Positions 21,701 to 30,480 of a DNA stretch of 64,000 nucleotides are shown here, piece after piece (the first letter of the stretch is position 1; the number at the start of each line of letters is the position of its first letter). Both the position numbers and the translations under genes were made by a program. The stretch comes from Candidula unifasciata. Lineage: Eukaryota > Mollusca > Gastropoda > Stylommatophora > Geomitridae. The notes below the pieces were generated by a model, which was not told the DNA's origin, did no database searches, and was given only the letters and a program-made list of their open reading frames with translations. Location of the stretch: positions 690,106 to 754,105 of the forward strand of contig CAJHNH020008543.1 in assembly GCA_905116865.2 (NCBI GenBank), given 5' to 3'.

Positions 21701-22989
21701 GGGTCTATTCTTGTCTTCCCCATAATGGAGCCCTGGATCCCACAAGGGAAAAATCTTTTAGTAATTTGTATGCCTTGCTTGTTAAGAGCCAGTAGGTATA
21801 TTCTCTTTTTCTTCCAAATCGAGCCCTCAAACTTGCATAGGAGATATGGAGTAGTTTAAAGCAAACAAAATGGTGTTCATAAGTGGCAGATTCAACTACA
21901 GAGCACTGGGCTGTATCTGACATGGCTCAGTCTCTCATATTTCAACTACACCCAGTTGCTGTTGTTTGTTTGTGTTCACCGGAGGTAAACCCCAGCAGAA
22001 AGACCTGCTTGTTCGTCCATTTCTGGACTCTGGCTTTGTTCCATGATCTGAGTTGTGTGTGTGCATCAGTTTTACAGATCGTTCTTATTTTTATGCAGAC
22101 TGTTGGTTCATTGCCTCTCAGGAAGATGGACTCCGACTTTGAAGGAAGCCCCCAATTAGTTTACTTTTACTACATGCTTGTTGGGGAGGCAGTAAGTCTA
22201 TTCTTGTTTTCCCCACAATGGGACCCCGGAACCCACAGGGGAACATCCAGTTTTAACCTGGGTCAACCCTGGAGCTCGGGTAGATCTACTTTAATGATCT
22301 CTGACCCTCTTTGCTCTGCGTCAATTTTTTACAGTGGTATGGAGTTGCAGCCATTTAGAAAGCAACAGCTACATCACATGAAATTAGTGAAATCACAGAC
22401 AGCCAAAACATACTAAGGCTGGATCTTCAACATCTGGTAAAGGATATGCAATAATCTTTTTTATTTTTACCGGGTACAGTCCCGGGAAGTAAAGGCGGCC
22501 GGCGTGATGCTGACCACATCACCCATCTTGTGCCGATTGGTGTATAAAAAAAATATAGGTCTAGCCCTATATGCCATATATACCTAAAGGTGCGGAAAAG
22601 GGACTTTTACTTTACTTTTTTACTGTTGTTGTAAATGGCAGCTGAACACTGATCACCAGTCAGGCAGGCAGGTACTCTAGGTGGCCACTGTACTACCTGA
22701 GCTGCTCTCAATGGTAGTTATTTTTAACGGTTCTAAATATGAATACATCAGCCAACAAAGTCCTGACACATGCAGCTAAGGAAAAGAACAAATGCAACCA
22801 GTAACCTGTCAGTTTTCTATAGGGAACATCGGGCTTCTGCTGTAGTTCTAGAATATCTTGAAAATAAAATGGCTTCACGTCTGGAGCAACAGTTGCCATA
22901 GCGACAGAAGGCGCCAGTTTCCGTCGAAAATGACTGCCCAGCAGCTGAGAGGCACCAGAGATACATGTTCTACCACTTCCAAGATACAT
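3320..22989 (-). CDS. Class I (4Fe-4S) fumarate hydratase, 13 exons, complete
   Basis: Catalyses reversible hydration of fumarate to L-malate, using a [4Fe-4S] cluster. Exons, in minus-strand order: 22989-22806, 21314-21187, 19836-19698, 17766-17666, 16035-15924, 13136-13042, 11960-11834, 10584-10394, 9067-8957, 7843-7637, 5842-5723, 4976-4859, 3420-3320 (stop TGA 3322-3320). All phases join into 578 codons. The three cluster cysteines are in [11 protein letters not shown] (C141), GTAACPPYH (C260) and [14 protein letters not shown] (C346). Other family landmarks are [57 protein letters not shown] and [13 protein letters not shown]; it ends [15 protein letters not shown]...KGNDFF. The basic N-terminus (about residues 1-30) could be a mitochondrial presequence; a downstream Met (MATVAPD, residue 31) could give a cytosolic form. 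Every intron is GT-AG except intron 4 (GC donor). A possible 5'UTR acceptor (ATTCCAG) lies just before the ATG. Animals usually rely on the unrelated class II enzyme, so this may be an additional fumarase. Length is slightly above the usual ~550. Confidence 0.93.
3596..3662. repeat. (CT)n microsatellite
   Basis: CT dinucleotide and CTTT variants in fumarase intron 12. Confidence 0.85.
4077..4275 (-). repeat. Family B tRNA-derived SINE
   Basis: On the minus strand the body ends GTAAAGGATACGCAACTAA. The tRNA-like head at the 4275 side is decayed. Compare the better-preserved copies at 41485-41720 and 46615-46812. Confidence 0.7.
4350..4750 (+). repeat. Two-copy segment, about 290 bp apart
   Basis: AGAGTTTTAAACCCTAGAGA followed by ACCTGCTATAATTAACTGCA occurs at about 4374-4430 and 4688-4750, preceded in each by a CTCCAAA-TGG-AGT-TCCCATTAGA variant. 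Probably two copies of one mobile element. Confidence 0.5.
5233..5377. mobile_element. TTAA-flanked MITE (piggyBac-like)
   Basis: Flanked by TTAA at 5233-5236 and 5374-5377. Terminal inverted repeats are CTTTTTGAGTCCCA and, reversed, CTCTTTGAGCCCCA. The interior has inverted GCATCATGCGTT / ACGTATGATGCG-type arms. The TTAA target is the established piggyBac signature. Confidence 0.6.
5438..5459. repeat. Poly(C) tract
   Basis: About 20 uninterrupted C within fumarase intron 11. Confidence 0.9.
5655..5722. repeat. 17-bp minisatellite touching a splice donor
   Basis: Four copies of CAGACATCTCACAAAGA. On the gene strand each unit contains GTGAGATG, and the last unit supplies the actual donor of fumarase exon 11. 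Confidence 0.8.
5955..6232 (+). repeat. Family A SINE-like element, near full length
   Basis: Starts GTGTGGGTTCCAGGGCC, passes GGAACCAACAGTCTGCAT and ends GGTGAACACAAAGAAAAAG. Confidence 0.8.
6580..6970. repeat. CA-rich low-complexity / 20-bp repeat region
   Basis: ACACACAACATAAACAGGCAT recurs several times within a CACA-rich tract. Long frames here are low-complexity artefacts. Confidence 0.8.
7285..7470 (+). repeat. Family A SINE-like element, diverged
   Basis: GTCTGCATTGAAATAAGGCAG through GGAGTTTACAACTGGTGCAT to AAGAAGAAGAAAAAG. Confidence 0.65.
8010..8215 (+). pseudogene. LINE ORF2 3' end with (ATCAA)n tail
   Basis: Reads [20 protein letters not shown] then [20 protein letters not shown] before a stop, followed by ATCAAATCAATCAAATCAAC. 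Related endings are at 20690-20840 and 63560-63790. Confidence 0.7.
8810..8837 (+). ncRNA. Hammerhead-like core motif (degenerate)
   Basis: CTGATGA, a short stem GGC-TTTATA-GCC, then AAAATG where the hammerhead consensus has GAAA. One core base is lost, so it is probably inactive. See also 19466-19494 and 31329-31354. Confidence 0.35.
9235..9320. repeat. GA/CT inverted microsatellite pair
   Basis: (GA)n at 9236-9256 and (CT)n at 9303-9320 flank a CA-rich spacer and could form a hairpin. Confidence 0.6.
9545..9655 (+). repeat. Repeat E module
   Basis: TTATAACATGGATGTGATAT, then CCTTTCAGTCAACAC and GTTGCCTGGGTTAGCCTTCC, as at 17880, 19110 and 62615. Confidence 0.55.
9835..9965 (+). repeat. 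Dispersed repeat D, copy 2
   Basis: Matches 965-1168 through CAAGCCTGAGTC.GAAGAATC and GGATCCTGAAATACTTTGGG. The remainder of 9970-10390 shows no feature. Confidence 0.55.
11013..11212 (+). repeat. Family A SINE-like element, diverged
   Basis: TTGTAAAAGACGACTAATTA, then AACAAACAGTCTATATTTAA, then ACAACCAGAATGTTCTGCCG and AAAAAGAAGAAG. Confidence 0.65.
12000..12780. other. Fumarase intron 6, upper part: no recognisable feature
   Basis: AT-rich intronic sequence on both strands. I see no exon, RNA or repeat that I can support. Confidence 0.5.
12790..12960 (-). pseudogene. LINE ORF2 C-terminal scrap
   Basis: The minus strand reads [20 protein letters not shown] then [19 protein letters not shown], typical of the post-RT region of non-LTR elements. 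Confidence 0.5.
13455..13690 (-). pseudogene. LINE ORF2 C-terminal remnant
   Basis: About 85-90 percent identical by eye to 14505-14680, the terminus of an RNase H bearing ORF2. The element's 3' end here reads TTGAACGCAGAATAAGAAG on the minus strand. Confidence 0.65.
13997..14510. repeat. 39-bp minisatellite derived from family A 3' end
   Basis: About 12-13 units of CAGTAAACTCCAGCCAGCGG followed by AAAGTTATGGTTGTTCATC. The first unit is joined to TTCTTCTTCGTGTTCACCAG, the reversed 3' tail of family A. All frames are open on both strands because 39 is divisible by 3; the 194- and 175-residue frames are not real genes. Confidence 0.9.
14505..14985 (-). pseudogene. LINE RNase H / C-terminal ORF2 remnant
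   Basis: The minus strand reads [20 protein letters not shown] (RNase H end), then [40 protein letters not shown] and [10 protein letters not shown]. This is a classic I/Jockey-type C-terminal domain, with a stop at its 3' end. It lies between the two 39-bp arrays. Confidence 0.85.
14995..15210. repeat. 39-bp minisatellite, second block
   Basis: Five to six units of the same repeat as 13997-14510, mostly the TTAGTGGAAAGTTATGG variant. Confidence 0.85.
15375..15660 (+). repeat. Family C SINE, full length
   Basis: tRNA-like head CGTGGCTTAGGCGTTGCGAG, body GGTACCAGGATGGCTGTCCT then GGGAAGTAAAGATGGCCGG, end AAAAGGGATCTTTACTTAC. Confidence 0.75.
15686..15720. repeat. Poly(G) tract
   Basis: More than 30 nearly uninterrupted G inside fumarase intron 5. 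Confidence 0.9.
16120..16430 (+). mobile_element. Tc1/mariner-like MITE copy
   Basis: Related to 56994-57494: shares GTACATAA, AATACATGATATG and the terminal TCTAGGAGAAGGTGTA. Confidence 0.45.
16600..16730 (+). repeat. Family C SINE body, partial
   Basis: TCTGGGAAGTAAAGGCAGCT, then ATGCTGACCGCATAATACAC and TGAGTGCCGATC. Confidence 0.55.
17340..17545 (+). repeat. Family C SINE, diverged
   Basis: GGTCAACTCACCTAAAATAG, then GTCCTGGAAAGTAAAGG. Confidence 0.5.
17880..18000 (+). repeat. Repeat E module
   Basis: TTTACAGCACAGCTGCGACA through CATTGGTTCCCCGGGTTAGC; preceded by TTCTTCTTCATCGG, a reversed (GAA)n tail. Confidence 0.6.
18174..19103. mobile_element. Foldback DNA element F1 with 8-bp target duplication
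   Basis: The arms are nearly identical for about 60 bp: left CTTTCAATAACGGTCCCAAA then GATCTACGCAGAAAGT; the reversed right arm is the same with GAATAACGG. Flanked by CAAAAATG at 18166-18173 and 19104-19111. A second, inner inverted repeat spans about 18440-18660. Confidence 0.75.
18521..18611. other. Conserved hairpin core of foldback family (F1)
   Basis: GGGCTAAACTAGATGGCTAG, then CACGAGCAGCAGCTACCGCA, closed by CCCAGCCATCTGATTTAGC. Compare 25189-25280 and 33181-33269. Confidence 0.7.
19105..19215 (+). repeat. Repeat E module abutting F1
   Basis: GTTTAAAGCATGGCTGCAAT through CATTTGTTGACCGGGTTAGC, directly after the F1 right flank. Confidence 0.55.
19466..19494 (+). ncRNA. Hammerhead-like core motif (degenerate)
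   Basis: TTGATAA, perfect stem GAC-TTTG-GTC, then GAAATGTT. The GAAA box is intact but the CTGATGA box is changed at two positions. Confidence 0.3.
19876..19990 (-). repeat. Family B SINE, 3' part
   Basis: On the plus strand TTAGTTGCGTATCCTTTACA, then GGACATTGCAGAACCAACTA. Confidence 0.65.
20125..20400 (-). repeat. Family A SINE-like element, full length
   Basis: The plus strand starts TTCTTCTTTGCGTTCACCAG and ends CCCGGAACACACAGG. Confidence 0.8.
20405..20850 (+). pseudogene. LINE RNase H domain remnant
   Basis: [15 protein letters not shown], then [20 protein letters not shown] (RNase H His/Asp region), a stop, and, after a frame change, [18 protein letters not shown], the usual ORF2 ending. 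Confidence 0.8.
20870..21035 (-). pseudogene. LINE ORF2 C-terminal scrap
   Basis: The minus strand reads [20 protein letters not shown] then [12 protein letters not shown] and a stop. Confidence 0.6.
21395..21460 (+). repeat. Repeat E fragment
   Basis: GTTTACTGCTAGGCTGTGAC then ATCTGCACCTTTCAGACC. Confidence 0.45.
21470..21745 (-). repeat. Family A SINE-like element, full length
   Basis: The plus strand contains TGCATGCAGACTGTTGGTTC and the head CCCCATAATGGAGCCC. Confidence 0.75.
21970..22245 (-). repeat. Family A SINE-like element, full length
   Basis: GTGTTCACCGGAGGTAAACC through CAATGGGACCCCGGAACCCA. Confidence 0.8.
22465..22622 (+). repeat. Family C SINE body
   Basis: CCGGGTACAGTCCCGGGAAG then TAAAGGCGGCCGGCGTGATG; ends GACTTTTACTTTAC. 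Confidence 0.65.
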
Positions 22990-23197
22990 CGCCTGGAATG
23001 TACATATTTTATATTAAACCCATATTCTACAACTGTATATGAAACACTGATATGCTGTAGATTTAAAATACACCAAAAAAAATGTTCCTATTGCTCATTT
23101 AATGGAAAGCTGTTTACATTCCCATTCTTTCCAACTGCAGAGGGTTTTTTAACCTGTGCAATCAGTCTTTTGCCCATATCCGAGGAGGCCAGACATC

Positions 23198-23304
23198 AAG
23201 TCACTAAGCCCCGGTCCTTGAGAGGAAGTAGGAGAGGGGTGTGTGTGTATATATATATATACTCCCTTCTCCTACTTTCTCTACAGAACCTGGCTTAGTG
23301 ACTT
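23198..23304. mobile_element. Short hairpin MITE
   Basis: Inverted arms AAGTCACTAAGCC and GGCTTAGTGACTT, with further pairing of GTAGGAGA and TCTCCTAC around a small TA repeat. Confidence 0.5.
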
Positions 23305-23460
<156 letters not shown>

Positions 23461-23469
23461 CTGTTTAAA

Positions 23470-24940
23470 AAAAACAAATGCATAATTATCCGACGGCCCA
23501 TTTTTATTAGTTTGTAAATAAAATATCTTACTCGGGTATGGGAAAAGCAGTCTCAAATGTTGTTTACAGTGTCCAATGGACATGAAATGCATGGGGTTTT
23601 TGTATTCGTTACAACTCATTGGTCAGTTGTGTTTAAGACAGCTGGACAGCTGATAACCATTCATGTTTATTCTCCAACAATGTCCTCTCCATCAAAGAAT
23701 ATCAAAGGATAAATGCGTTTGGGTCCTAGCTACATTCACAAGCATCTTGGTACTTAACTGAGATACAAAGGAGAAAATGACTCATTACAGTGAATGATAC
23801 AACAATGGCATTCTATATATAGGACATACATGTATGCAAAACATAGATCTCTCCCCCTCCCCATCTCATTCTTTCTTTTCACCTCCTCTCTCTCCCCTAA
23901 ATAATTTTGTTTTGGAGAGTAAGTAGCATGTCCTTTATTTATAAGGTAACATAAATAATCCATGACAGTATGACAAAAATGGAAGATAACACAAAATGGG
24001 ACAGGAACCTGTGAAAGGAAGGTCAAGGAAATGGCCTGTGTATACAAGTAACAATGGAGAAGATGTTCTTAAAAAGCCATAAGAGTATGTTGTAACTCAC
24101 TTGCTAGCTCACTTGGAAAACAGTTTCTCCAGTAAATCTGGAAATGAAAGAGAGAAACACGCCAACCAGTCCCTAGCTGAGATGGCATTCAGGCTATAAT
24201 TTCTAGGTGTCTACATCAAGAGGTCCACATTAAACAGTTTCGGATTGAAGGAAATCGATCTAAGAGTCTTAATACATTCAAAATTTACAAACATGTTAAA
24301 TGGGGATAATGATATTTTTCTCTCTCTCTCTCTCAATCCATTTCTGGCAAACTGAGCCCATACACACACATTTGCTTCTCTCTCTCTTTCTCCTATGTTT
24401 GCATTTGTCTCTAGCTGGCTTTCTGAACCTTCTTCCAAGTTAGGAGTCTTGTTTAAATCAATGACAGACAGATTCATTGAGGTACTGGAGCAAGTATGAT
24501 AATGTTACCACACAACTGACCCAACTACGGCTGCCGGTCTGTTTTAGTTGCAGGACAAAAAGGACACAAGTGAATATCTCATTGAAGTGGAAGCATTGGT
24601 AGTAAATTAGTTGTGCAGAAGAAGACGTGGGATATGGGGTGACTGGGTGCTGTATGAAAGATGCAAAGATTTTAAAATAAATGACAAATCTGAAAGGGGT
24701 GAAAAGAGCCTATTGAGACCTAAATATCCTACACATGATTAATCTGAAAATGGTTGTTGGATTTTGTAGTGAAAGATATCTAGTAATAGTAATTAAGGCA
24801 AGAGTTGAACATTTTCATGTGATACATAGCAAAATTTTTAGCATCCCACACCAAGTGTCTCTAGCAATTTTATACGGGTATCTTTTGTGGTTGTGGGTAA
24901 ACTTCAAGCGTTTAGAAGGATTGCAATGTATATATAGGTT
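23470..24940. other. Intergenic stretch without recognised feature
   Basis: Between the fumarase start and foldback element F2. Short CT/GA tracts occur at 24318-24335 and 24378-24395; no gene or clear repeat is seen. Confidence 0.5.
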
Positions 24941-24941
24941 G

Positions 24942-25681
24942 GGCGCTTCTTTGAATCGTTCCCCAAAATGGCGGCTTTAATATGATAGCGTTCAAAAAGG
25001 AGCTAAATTGGCCAATTTCTGGCCATAAAATATCCAAAAATATCAGAATGTGGGGCCAGTTCTATTAAAAATATATGTGCCGGCTCCGAATAACGAAACA
25101 AATGCTCTGACAGGGTCTCGGCGATACGTTGCTTGCCGACCTACTTCTGCGAGTGTGCCTCACCGCCGAGCGTATCCCCCGCGGATGGGGGCTAAACTAG
25201 ATGGCTGGGACTCACGAGTGACAGCTACTGCATCTCCTGCAACTTCCTCCAATTACTGTACTCGTGAGTCCCAGGCACCTAGATACGCTCGGCGATGAGT
25301 TAAATCACATTTGGCGCATGCCGATAAGTCTGACATCTACCGCTGCTAAATCCTCCAATCGGAAGAACACAGTATTGCTAATCGTTTTCATCGTCTGTAA
25401 TGTCTCGAAATTGGTCAACGGTCGCTAATATCGTCTGCTAGTATCGTCGTCGCAGAAACGCTCGAAATTTTTGTCAGCTGTCGGTATTTATCGTCTGCTA
25501 CTAGTACCGTGTGCAATGTTGATAGTGATTGTCAAGTAATCCTAGTTTTTGCCGCGATTTGTCCCTTGGCAGACAGTCCGTATTTTAGATTTACGGGAAC
25601 ACCGTCATTCGGATAATTTTAGATATTTTATTGCCAGAATGTGGCATGCCGCCATTTTGGGGAATGGATCAAAGGAGTGCC
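24942..25681. mobile_element. Foldback DNA element F2
   Basis: Left arm GGCGCTTCTTTGAATCGTTC then CCCAAAATGGCGGC; the reversed right arm is GGCACTCCTTTGATCCATTC then CCCAAAATGGCGGC. Flanks ATAGGTTG (24934-24941) and GTAGGTTG (25682-25689) agree at 7 of 8 bases. Confidence 0.7.
25189..25280. other. Conserved hairpin core of foldback family (F2)
   Basis: GGGCTAAACTAGATGGCTGG, GACTCACGAG, a loop with GCATCTCCTGCAACTTCC, then CTCGTGAGTCCCAGGCACCT. Confidence 0.65.
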
Positions 25682-25689
25682 GTAGGTTG

Positions 25690-26470
25690 TTTTGCCTGTA
25701 TATGTTTTTAAATATTTCTACAGTAACATTCTTTTTTTTTAACTTGGAGTGTATCTCTCACTGTATCTCTATCAAATATATATGTTCTTCAGTCTCCTGT
25801 GTGTGTTTTGTACGTAAGAGGCATGGCAGTTCCTTCCTGAGTCTTGTGCCTGCCTTTCTCATTCTGTTGTTGTGTCATGTTGAAGAGGAGTCTAGGATCT
25901 CTGGGACTTTATGTGCTATGTATGTGTTTGTTGTGCAGATTAGTGAAGGAGCTGGTTTAATCTTCATAAAATATTAGCAGCCACGTGTAGTGGGGGAAGG
26001 GCTTGTTTCTCATTTTAACTAAGTAATTGTATACCATAATACTGAGCTGAAAACGGGACATCCCCCCAACAATATTTTGAGATTACGTGACGGATATAAT
26101 GCGGCCCGTAGGTGCAATTTTAGGGGCGTCTGCAATTCTGACAAGATTATGCAGTCATCTTTGAGCGGAATATTTTATCTGTGTAATTTAACTATCACTC
26201 TAAGTGTTGTTAATGAGAAACAGCAGAGATAAGAATGCTACCTGAAATGATTATGTTGGAAAAGTTTCAGTTTTCTGGATTCACATTCACTAGAAGAACG
26301 TCGACCTTCCAAGCAGACGGGAAGTGGGGGTTAAAGGTTACGTTTATCGAGTCGACAACTGCTTCCGGGATCACATCACAAGTTTATTTTTTTTATTTTT
26401 CCATTTCTTCCTCCTCTTCTCCCAGTGTAGGTGTGGGTTCCGGGACTGAATTGTGGTGAAAATAAGAATA
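25690..26470. other. Intergenic stretch without recognised feature
   Basis: Open frames here have no family similarity that I recognise. Confidence 0.45.
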
Positions 26471-26479
26471 GTCACTGCG

Positions 26480-26640
26480 TACCCAAAAGTCTAAGAGGCA
26501 AGGAACCAACAGTCTGCATACAAATGAGTCAGATCTGTTGAACGGATGTGCACGCAAACTTCAGGCCCTGGCTCACGACTGGAGTCCAGAATTTGACGAC
26601 CAACCAGAACTTCCCTCGGGAGTTTACAGCCCATGAACGA
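26480..26640 (+). repeat. Family A SINE-like element, 5'-truncated
   Basis: GGCAAGGAACCAACAGTCTG through GACCAACCAGAACTTCC. Confidence 0.7.
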
Positions 26641-26787
26641 TTGTCAGTGTGTTCTTTCGAATGCCTTACTTATATAAGCTGGTCATCATTTCTTTAAGGC
26701 AACAGCCTTCTGCCTCGTGCACTTTCATTCACTTTTGATACACGATATTCCATGCCATGAGGTCAGACTGGCTGACATCTTCTCTCC

Positions 26788-26788
26788 G

Positions 26789-26853
<65 letters not shown>

Positions 26854-26855
26854 GC
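26788..26855. repeat. (CT)n microsatellite
   Basis: About 60 bp of CT repeats. Confidence 0.9.
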
Positions 26856-27107
26856 CTCTTTTCCCTTCAGCTTTCCCACCATCGCGATGTACTCCAGATT
26901 TCTCCTCAAGGCAAGTAATGTTAGTACCTGATTTGCATTTGCACATCTTTTAATGATATCTCTCTCCATTCTTTCTCTTAATGTGAAAACTGACCCTCGG
27001 TTTTTAAATGTACTCGTTTGTTTTATGTCTTTGTTGTTTACTTTAATTGATATGGTTTCTTAATGAATGTGTCTTTTTGTTTCTTCAATTTCTAAAGGGT
27101 AGGTAGG

Positions 27108-27330
27108 TAGTTGTACACCACCAGGATATCACACAAGCGATAAACACCCGTTGACACAAAGTGAGGATCACCCACAGAGAGGTCCCAGAAACCCCTTTCA
27201 GCCGTTAGGCCATATCTATGGCTAGGCCATATTTATAACCCAGCTATATTCAGAGCTATAGGGAAAGGCTGGGGGGGGGGAGAAGGGGGTCTTCAAAAAA
27301 CAAATAATGGCATCCCACGAGGAGACAACT
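27108..27330 (+). repeat. Dispersed repeat R, copy 2
   Basis: CACCAGGATATCACACAAGC through TTTCAGCCGTTAGGCCATAT; same family as 1500-1705. Confidence 0.6.
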
Positions 27331-27665
27331 TACATTGAATGTATCTTAGTCTTTTAATTATTTATTTGCGTAGTTTATTTCGCACATTTGGTGTTTCCAT
27401 TGATTGTGATTAATACTTGGCCATCCGTTAGGCCATATCTATGGCTAGGCCATATTTATAGCCCAGCTATATTCAGAGCTATAGGGAGAAGCCGGGGGGG
27501 GGGGGGGGGGGAGGGGGGAGAAGGGGGTCTTCAAAAAACAAATAATGGCATCCCACGAGGAGACAACTTACATTGAATGTATCTTAGTCTTTTAATTATT
27601 TATTTGCGTAGTTTATTTCGCACATTTGGTGTTTTCATTGATTGTGATTAATACTTGGCCATCCG
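27207..27665 (+). repeat. Tandem duplication, about 220-bp unit
   Basis: The block from GGCCATATCTATGGCTAGGC to AATACTTGGCCATCCG occurs twice in a row (27207-27427 and 27428-27665), near-identical, differing mainly in poly(G) length. Confidence 0.85.
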
Positions 27666-27689
27666 CAAATAACAATTCCGAAATAGAAT

Positions 27690-27900
27690 TTTTCTCTTTG
27701 CTCTCTGCTTCTTTGCATACATTGCCCATGTTTTAATTTCCCTTTGTTCACTGTTTCTTTGCATACATTGTCCATGTTTTAATTTCCCTTTGTTCACTGT
27801 TTCTTTGCATAAATTGTCCATGTTTTAATTTCCCTTTGTTCACTATTTCTTTGCATAATTTGTTCACGTTTTAATTTCCCTTTGTTCACTGTTTTCACGC
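27690..27900 (+). repeat. 46-bp tandem repeat, about 4 copies
   Basis: TTTCTTTGCATACATTGTCC followed by ATGTTTTAATTTCCCTTTGT. Confidence 0.85.
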
Positions 27901-27979
27901 TTTTAAAAGAATAAGAGATAGTACTGTCGTACTCCTAGATTTAATTCAAAAGACTTTGATTAACCTGGTTTTACTAGGA

Positions 27980-28254
27980 GTGCTGCCGTGGTGTTACGGC
28001 TAGGTCCTCACCTGCGGATCTCAAGGTTGTGTATTCCAAGTGTTGACGGAGCCAGGCTTTTTTTCTTCACAAATGGCATTAGCTCCCAAATCGATCCAGC
28101 CTTAAATGATACCAGGGAGAGTCATGTAAAGTAAGGCAGCCGGCGTGATACTGACCACAGCACCCTCCCCCCCCCCACCCCAGTGATTGGTCTTAAAAAT
28201 ATAGGTCTAGCCCTGTCTGCCCAATACACCCGCAGGCGGGAAATGTGGTCCTTT
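27980..28254 (+). repeat. Family C SINE, full length
   Basis: Head CGTGGTGTTACGGCTAGGTC, body CAGCCGGCGTGATACTGACC, tail GGTCCTTTTTTTAC. A hAT MITE sits in its tail. Confidence 0.65.
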
Positions 28255-28262
28255 TTTTACAG

Positions 28263-28453
28263 CAGCGGTTCTCAACCTGTGGATCCCTTATTTGGGTTGA
28301 ACGACCATTTTACAGGGGTCGCCAAAGACCATCATAAAACACATATTCACTGAAGTTATGAAGTAGCAACGAAATTATTGTAAGGTTGTGGGTCGCTACA
28401 ATGTGAGGAACTGCATTAAAGGGTCCCGATATTAGGAATGTTAAGAACCACTG
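28263..28453. mobile_element. hAT-type MITE, 191 bp, perfect 8-bp TSD
   Basis: Termini CAGCGGTTCTCAACC and, reversed, CAGTGGTTCTTAACA. Flanked by TTTTACAG at 28255-28262 and 28454-28461. The interior GGGTCGCCAAAGACCAT-type segment also occurs in 41932-42113. Confidence 0.85.
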
Positions 28454-28639
28454 TTTTACAGGGTTTTCCAGCCTTTTCTTACCTGAAATATTCATGGGAA
28501 ATTAATTCAAACATGGGATGCAGAGGTGCTGAATCACACATAGTGGTGTACCAGGGCCAGTACTGGTCAAGATCTATCTATGAATCTCTGCGGTCATTCT
28601 TGAAACAGGTTACTAGCTGGGGGTATGGCCAATGCAGAT

Positions 28640-28800
28640 AGGACTGGCGTTTCCTTTGAAGTCATAATGCATTAGTCTGAGAAATAAGGAACTAACATTC
28701 TGCACACAAAATAAGCCACATCTGCAAAACTGACTTGCACGCGAAACGCTACAGAAAAAGTCTAAAGTCCAGAATTGGATGAACATACAGAGCTGTCCGT
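28640..28800 (+). repeat. Family A SINE-like element, diverged
   Basis: TCCTTTGAAGTCATAATGCA, then AACATTCTGCACACAAAATA. Confidence 0.5.
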
Positions 28801-28809
28801 CTGTTATGA

Positions 28810-30240
28810 CCTTGAGCTAGCATTCAAAACAAGGTTATCACATCACAAGAAATGTTTTTTAGACACCCAACCAATTAATCGGCTCATCCATCACAAGCCA
28901 CGTCTTTTATATACGACAGTCAACAATGAGGGATATTTTATTATCAATTAATCACAGTTACAACGTCACGGTAAAAGGGTCACTTCATAATTGATCCATT
29001 CCTGGTGGTACGTGGTACCGTGACTTTTTTAAAGAATAATTTTTTTTCCCAGTTTTGCTGTAGTAAACACTTTATGGTGAGTACGCGCACATTTTTAGAT
29101 TTCGAGGCGAGTATCGGATCTGTGATTTAATCCCACCCATGTTATGTTTAAAGGGACACGGTCGACTTCATTGAATGAGATTTTGTTCCAGATAGCTATG
29201 TCTCTTTCTAAATTTAAAAAAAAAAAATTTTTTTAAGCCTATGTTACTGCGAAATCGTGCGACATCGCACAGAGAATTTCCACAAAAACTCTAAAGACGA
29301 TTTACAGAGATCATAATTTTTTTTTTAGCTGTGAACCGAATGACAGATTAAAAACGAACCCACGGCCTTCAGAGTGCGAAATAAACGGCTTGATAAATTT
29401 GACACAAAAAACCCCGTACTCGGAGATTTGGTTTCATATAAGAATTTGCCAAACGCAAGGGACACACACAAAGATGTCCTCAAAATAAATAGACACATGA
29501 AAAGAAGATAAATGTTGGCTGGATTATATGGGGTAATCCACATTCCTTGCATCATCGTGGAAGGGAAAGAGAACGGTGTGACAGCAGGACAGTTACAGGC
29601 AAAGAGCAGCTGGTCAGAAGCAGAAAAAAAAGTGGGGGGGGGGGGTGGGGAGAGTTTTTTTTAGTCAGTTGCGTAACCTTCACATGACGTTGCAGAATTA
29701 ACCCCACAATACGCTTAGCAGTTTAACAATGAGTGCGTGCGCCTCCCCCTCCCGCCCCTTTTCCTATTTTCCCCCTTGGGTTGCTACCTCAAGGTTGACA
29801 CCCTGAGATTGCAAGTCTCCTCAGTCTGTGAGACAGACTAACAAGCCAAATCTCAGAGACCCCATTCAACCTCCTAAAAAGTTAAAATTTTTGAATCTGT
29901 AACGGCTACACCAGCCTGGTATAACCTAAAATCCATGGCGGGTCAGGAATCATACGACTGCGCCCAGGACGGTCGGCGCTCCATCATCATCACCATCAAG
30001 TGCCTTGTCGACTGATGTACGCGATCATGTCTCTCAACAATCTGGGATCTTCAACATCACCTTTTAGTTCATGTGATGACAACTCTCACTGTCATGCCAT
30101 TAGGCTTCACGAATCGTTAAAGGTTGCCCTTTTCTATTTCTTTGTCCACAGATTTCTCCTGTGGCCATAAAATGTTTCTTTCTTGTCTTTAGCATGACCC
30201 CCCCCCCCCCCATCCCCAAAGTTTACTCTATCTCTTTCAG
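28810..30240. other. Intergenic stretch, no gene seen
   Basis: Contains a family B fragment at 29668-29706 (GTTGCGTAACCTTCACATGA, minus strand) and homopolymer runs at 29215-29235 and 29632-29650. Confidence 0.45.
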
Positions 30241-30249
30241 GTATTTGTG

Positions 30250-30480
30250 ATACGTTGTCTGCGAGCTCCCCCATCCCCCCTTAAAAAATTTTTTTTGGGT
30301 TGCTCCTTTTTTTTTAGCTGCCCGAGGAATTCTAAACATTCGTCTGTACAGTCACTTTCCCGAGCTCCCAAGAAGTTGTCTGGTTTGTTTTCACTGGCCA
30401 GGACTCACAGCCGCATGTTAAAACTGGCTACATATGGCATTTTATAAAATGCAGATTCAGCTTGTTCTATTCTATTCTTT
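30250..30480 (-). pseudogene. Possible LINE ORF2 scrap
   Basis: The minus strand resembles the Y-K-T-L-I-P-V-L-T-Y-G-C-E segment found after the RT (here MPYVASFNMRL...SENKPDN), heavily decayed. Confidence 0.3.

Noticed and set aside
25549..25977. 142-residue plus-strand frame after element F2
   Set aside because: Begins inside the foldback arm, with no recognisable domain or codon signal.
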